From Jannaschia sp. Os4 (GTDB taxonomy: Bacteria; Pseudomonadota; Alphaproteobacteria; Rhodobacterales; Rhodobacteraceae), in assembly GCF_016820245.1 (NCBI RefSeq), contig NZ_JAFCAR010000002.1:1-64000 (forward strand): a stretch of 64,000 nucleotides of DNA. Direction: 5' to 3'. Below, piece after piece: positions 61,176 to 64,000 of this stretch. A model generated the notes under the pieces. It made no database searches. It had not been told where the DNA came from and saw only the letters and a list, made by a program, of their open reading frames with translations. The position numbers and the translations under genes are program-made. The first letter of the stretch is position 1; every line of letters begins with the position of its first letter.

Positions 61176-61691
61176 ATGGCTGAGAACGAGCAGGCGAACG
61201 GCGCGGCGCAACCCAACGGCGAGGCGCAGGCGGCGCCGTCGCTGAAGGTGGTGGGGCAGTTCATCCGCGACCTGAGCTTCGAGAACGTGGCCGCGCAGAA
61301 GGGCAAGATGGCCAGCGCGGGCCAGCCGGAGATCGCGGTTCAGGTGGGCTTGGACGCGAAGAAGGGCGACGCGGAGGACCGCTTCGAGGTCGCCATCAAG
61401 CTGAACGTGAAGGCGAAATCCAGCGAGGACACGATCTTCGCGCTGGAGCTGGACTACGCGGGCCTGTTCCAGATCGGCAACGTGCCGCAGGCGCAGATGC
61501 ACCCGTTCCTGCTGATCGAGTGCCCGCGTATGCTGTTCCCCTACGTGCGCCGGATCGTGGGCGACGTGACGCGGGACGGGGGCTTCCCGCCGCTGAACCT
61601 GGAGACGATCGACTTCGTTCAGCTCTACCGGCAGGACCTCCAGCGCCGTGCCGCGGCGCAGCAGGCCGAGGGCGCGCAGGCCGCGAACTGA
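61176..61691 (+). CDS. secB: SecB protein-export chaperone
   Basis: Cytosolic tetrameric chaperone that keeps precursors unfolded for SecA. The 171-residue protein has the SecB core FIRDLSFENVAAQ (near residues 29-41) and HPFLLIECPRMLFPYVRRIV (near 109-128), then GGFPPLNLETIDFVQLY. The N-terminal ~20 residues (NGAAQPNGEAQ) are flexible. It converges on dnaQ across a 89-bp spacer with two strong hairpins. Confidence 0.95.
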   Translation: MAENEQANGAAQPNGEAQAAPSLKVVGQFIRDLSFENVAAQKGKMASAGQPEIAVQVGLDAKKGDAEDRFEVAIKLNVKAKSSEDTIFALELDYAGLFQIGNVPQAQMHPFLLIECPRMLFPYVRRIVGDVTRDGGFPPLNLETIDFVQLYRQDLQRRAAAQQAEGAQAAN

Positions 61692-61697
61692 GGCTTC

Positions 61698-61773
61698 GGG
61701 GCCCGGTTCCGTACGGAACGTACGGGCCCCCGCAGGCCATCTTCACGGTCCGTACGGAGGATGTACGGACCGT
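61698..61773. terminator. Tandem hairpins between secB and dnaQ
   Basis: GGGGCCCG (61698-61705) pairs with CGGGCCCC (61723-61730), enclosing the palindrome GTTCCGTACGGAAC (61706-61719). ACGGTCCGTAC (61745-61755) then pairs perfectly with GTACGGACCGT (61763-61773) around GGAGGAT. The convergent position favours a bidirectional terminator. A small CGTTAC/GTAACG hairpin (61779-61793) covers the dnaQ stop codon. GTACGG is repeated four times in the spacer. Confidence 0.65.
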
Positions 61774-61780
61774 CCCCGCG

Positions 61781-62470
61781 TTACGATGTAACGGTGGACC
61801 AGACCGCGTCCTCGCCCAGCCCCGCGACGAAGGCGGCGTGGCGCTCGGCCTCGGCGGGCGTCACGCGGGAGGGCAGGGGCCTCGGGCGCGGCGACGGGCG
61901 CCAGTCGGAGGCGGAGGGGCCGGACGCGCGCGAGGCGGCCTCAAGCATCATGCCGGGCTGACGGCCGCCGATCAGCTCGAGGTAGACCTCGGCGAGGATC
62001 TCGGAGTCGAGCAGCGCGCCGTGGAGCGTGCGGTTGGAGTTGTCGATGCCGAACCGGCGGCAGAGCGCGTCGAGCGAGGCGGGCGAGCCGGGGAACTTGC
62101 GTCGCGCGATGGCGAGCGTGTCGACGGCGCGCTCCATGGGGAGGGGGGCGAGGCCCATCCACTCCAGCTCGGCGGACAGGAATTTCATGTCGAAGGCGGC
62201 GTTGTGGATGACGAGCTTGTCGTCCGCGATGAAGTCGAGGAACGCCTGCCCGACCTCCTTGAACACCGGCTTGTCGGCGAGGAACTCGTCGCCCAGCCCG
62301 TGCACCGCGAAGGCATCCGCCGGCATCGACCGCTCGGGGTTGATGTACTGGTGGTAGGTGCGCCCGGTGGCGACGTGGTTCATTAGCTCGACCGCGCCGA
62401 TCTCGACGATGCGGTCGCCTTCGCCGGGCTCGAAGCCCGTGGTCTCGGTGTCGAGGACGATCTCTCTCAT
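61781..62470 (-). CDS. dnaQ: DNA polymerase III epsilon subunit
   Basis: Proofreading 3'-5' exonuclease of the replicative polymerase. The 229-residue protein has the DEDDh motifs: VLDTETTGFEPG (ExoI, near residues 5-16), HNAAFDMKFL (ExoII, near 95-104) and NRTLHGALLDSEILAEVYL (ExoIII, His and Asp near 150-158). I chose the ATG at 62470, which overlaps the coaE stop by ATGA; an in-frame ATG at 62476 adds two residues. Last gene of the maf-aroE-coaE-dnaQ operon. Confidence 0.93.
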   Translation of the reverse strand: MREIVLDTETTGFEPGEGDRIVEIGAVELMNHVATGRTYHQYINPERSMPADAFAVHGLGDEFLADKPVFKEVGQAFLDFIADDKLVIHNAAFDMKFLSAELEWMGLAPLPMERAVDTLAIARRKFPGSPASLDALCRRFGIDNSNRTLHGALLDSEILAEVYLELIGGRQPGMMLEAASRASGPSASDWRPSPRPRPLPSRVTPAEAERHAAFVAGLGEDAVWSTVTS

Positions 62471-63036
62471 GCCCACTCCGCGATGATGCGCTCCACCATA
62501 TCCTGTGCGGTGGCGCGCGTCGACGTGTCGATGATGTAGTGCGCCCGTGCCCGCTTGTCCGCATCGGGCATCTGGCGGGACAGGATGGCCGCGAGATCGG
62601 CCTCGGTCATCGTGCCGCGCGCGAGGACGCGCTGGCGCTGGGTCGCGGCATCGGTCGAGACGACGGCCACGCGGTCCACCGCGGCGTCGAGGCCGGTCTC
62701 GAAGAGGAGGGGCACGTCGAGGACGACGAGGGGCGCGTCCGTCGCGGCGAGGAAGGCGGCGCGGTCGGCGGCGACGAGCGGGTGGACGATGGCGTCGATG
62801 CGGTCGAGCGCGGAGGGGTCGGCGGCGATGATCTTCCGGAGCGCATCTCGATCGACCGCGCCGTCCACGGTGGTGCCGGGGAAGGCCGCTTCGAGCAGGG
62901 CGGGGGCGGGGCCGTCCGGGGCGTAGAGGCGGTGGACGGTGGCGTCGGCGTCCCAGACGGGGACGCCCCGGTCGCGGAACATCGCGGCCGTCGTGGTCTT
63001 GCCCATGCCGATGGAGCCGGTGAGGCCGAGGATCAC
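62467..63036 (-). CDS. coaE: Dephospho-CoA kinase
   Basis: Final step of coenzyme A synthesis. The 189-residue protein has the P-loop [16 protein letters not shown] near residues 2-17, WDADATVHRLY near 28-38 and the lid region. The GTG start at 63036 overlaps the aroE stop as GTGA, and the frame upstream is a shadow of aroE. The adjacent aroE and dnaQ in this order are typical of alphaproteobacteria. Confidence 0.93.
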   Translation of the reverse strand: MILGLTGSIGMGKTTTAAMFRDRGVPVWDADATVHRLYAPDGPAPALLEAAFPGTTVDGAVDRDALRKIIAADPSALDRIDAIVHPLVAADRAAFLAATDAPLVVLDVPLLFETGLDAAVDRVAVVSTDAATQRQRVLARGTMTEADLAAILSRQMPDADKRARAHYIIDTSTRATAQDMVERIIAEWA

Positions 63037-63836
63037 GCGAGGACCGCCGCGCGGAGCGCGCCGTCCACCATCGGCTCGACGCCGAACCAGCGCCGGAAGC
63101 CGGGAGCCGCTTGGTGCAGGAGCATCCCGAGGCCGTCCACGGTGCGCAGGCCGCGGGCCTTGGCCGACGCGAGGAGCGGCGTCTCGAGGGGCGCGTAGAC
63201 GATGTCGGTGACGAGCGCGTCGGAGGGCAGGGGAGCGAGGTCGAGGTCGAGCGGCGGCTGGCCCTGCATCCCCAGCGACGTGGTATTCACGACGAGGCCC
63301 GCGTCGGCGAGGTCGGGGGCGGCGAGGGGGGTCGTGGCGATGCCGCGGCCGAGCTCGTCCGCCAGCGCGGCGGCGGTCGCCTCGGTCCGGTTGGCGAGGC
63401 GGATGGCGGGGAGGCCGCGCTCCTGCAGGGCGACGAGGACGGCGCGGGCCGCGCCGCCCGCGCCGAGCACGACGGCGGGGCGGTCGGTGGGCCAGTCGCC
63501 CGCCGCGTCGAGATTGGCGAGGAAGCCGGGCGCGTCGGTGTTGTCGGCTTCGATCCCGTCGTCGGTGAAGGTGAGCGTGTTGGCCGCGCCGATGCGGCGG
63601 GCGCGGTCCGTGGCGGAGGTGGCCGCCGCGAGCGCCGCCGCCTTGTGCGGGATGGTGACGTTGACGCCCGCGAAGCCGAGGCGGGGCAGGAGGCGCAGCG
63701 TGTCGGCGAGGTCGTCGGGGCGGACGTGGAGGGGGACGTAGGCCCCGTCGATGCCGTGCCGCGCGAGCCAATGGCCGTGGAGGCGCGGCGACTTGGACTG
63801 GGCGATGGGATCGCCGAGGACGCCCGCGAGGATCAT
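63033..63836 (-). CDS. aroE: Shikimate dehydrogenase
   Basis: NADPH-dependent reduction of 3-dehydroshikimate. The 267-residue protein has the substrate motif [11 protein letters not shown] near residues 14-24, the catalytic Lys in NVTIPHKAA near 59-67 with Asp in NTDAPGF, and the nucleotide loop [16 protein letters not shown] near 121-136. The start overlaps the maf stop by ATGA. aroC at the other window end supplies a later step of the same pathway. Confidence 0.94.
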   Translation of the reverse strand: MILAGVLGDPIAQSKSPRLHGHWLARHGIDGAYVPLHVRPDDLADTLRLLPRLGFAGVNVTIPHKAAALAAATSATDRARRIGAANTLTFTDDGIEADNTDAPGFLANLDAAGDWPTDRPAVVLGAGGAARAVLVALQERGLPAIRLANRTEATAAALADELGRGIATTPLAAPDLADAGLVVNTTSLGMQGQPPLDLDLAPLPSDALVTDIVYAPLETPLLASAKARGLRTVDGLGMLLHQAAPGFRRWFGVEPMVDGALRAAVLA

Positions 63837-64000
63837 GCGTAGCCCCGGATGTGGAGGTGGCGGAGCAGCGGGATCAGCGGCATCCCGAGGATGGTGAAGT
63901 GGTCGCCGTCGATGCGGTCGAAGAGGCGGACGCCCTCGGCCTCGATCAGGTAGCCGCCGACGGAGTGGCGGATGTCGTCCCAGTTGCGGTCCACGTAAGC
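63833..64000 (-). CDS. maf: Maf-like nucleotide pyrophosphatase (C-terminal part, cut by window end)
   Basis: The last 55 residues of a minus-strand gene that continues beyond the window. The visible part includes [20 protein letters not shown] (in parts: [14 protein letters not shown]) and [16 protein letters not shown], which is the C-terminal signature of Maf proteins, nucleotide pyrophosphatases acting on modified or canonical NTPs. The stop overlaps the aroE start as ATGA, and maf-aroE-coaE-dnaQ is a common order. Confidence 0.85.
   Translation of the reverse strand, partial: AYVDRNWDDIRHSVGGYLIEAEGVRLFDRIDGDHFTILGMPLIPLLRHLHIRGYA

Overview
The window is about 64 kb of very GC-rich DNA that reads as the chromosome of an aerobic anoxygenic phototrophic member of Rhodobacterales (Rhodobacteraceae/roseobacter type). 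The evidence is a canonical purple-bacterial photosynthesis gene cluster with pufC but no pufX, an oxygen-dependent cyclase (acsF) rather than bchE, and flanking chromosomal neighbourhoods (timA-mltA-smr, fxsA, secB, maf-aroE-coaE-dnaQ, hslV/hslU) typical of alphaproteobacteria. I found no tRNA, rRNA, CRISPR array, transposase or integrase.

Layout. 1-15.3 kb is housekeeping and accessory DNA: aroC, a secreted unknown protein, a Crp/Fnr regulator with a DMT exporter, an SDR/VTT-domain pair, HU, the purine salvage pair ade-amn, a homocysteine methyltransferase-like gene, topoisomerase IB, a UBP zinc finger gene, a stand-alone RAM domain, and an AEC transporter-fghA-HAD-ornithine cyclodeaminase-like operon. 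15.45-51.0 kb is the photosynthesis cluster. 51.1-64 kb holds a PHB depolymerase-family esterase, hslV, a P450/acyltransferase pair, a DM13 protein, hslU, a histidine kinase, timA-mltA-smr, fxsA, secB and the minus-strand maf-aroE-coaE-dnaQ operon, with maf cut by the window end.

The photosynthesis cluster has four transcription blocks. (1) Minus strand, 31.2 to 15.4 kb: bchF-bchN-bchB-bchH-bchL-bchM-lhaA-puhA-puhB-puhC-orf102-acsF-puhE-hemA-cycA, covering bacteriochlorophyll synthesis, reaction-centre H subunit and assembly factors, ALA synthase and cytochrome c2. (2) Plus strand, 31.4 to 37.5 kb: ppaA-ppsR-bchG-MFS(bch2)-bchP-idi, covering regulators and tail addition/reduction. (3) Minus strand, 48.5 to 37.7 kb: crtE-crtF-bchC-bchX-bchY-bchZ-pufQ-pufB-pufA-pufL-pufM-pufC. 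(4) Plus strand, 48.6 to 51.0 kb: crtD-crtC. Most joints are 1-4 nt stop/start overlaps, implying translational coupling. The three inter-block promoter regions each carry a pair of TGT-N12-ACA palindromes, the PpsR/CrtJ operator pattern (five perfect, one with a single mismatch), and ppsR itself lies in the cluster.

Genes needed for the pathway but absent here are bchI, bchD, bchO, bchJ, crtA, crtB and crtI. They must lie elsewhere, so this is only part of the pathway.

No wholly new system was recognised. The points most worth a second look are: the crtD/crtC overlap, where the crtC frame stays open upstream of its start and still reads like the longer N-terminus of other CrtC proteins; a palindromic element inside bchB that resembles an intergenic element at the window start; a hairpin with the bchG start codon in its loop; an MltA gene with no signal peptide, in frame behind timA; and a P450-acyltransferase pair separating hslV from hslU.
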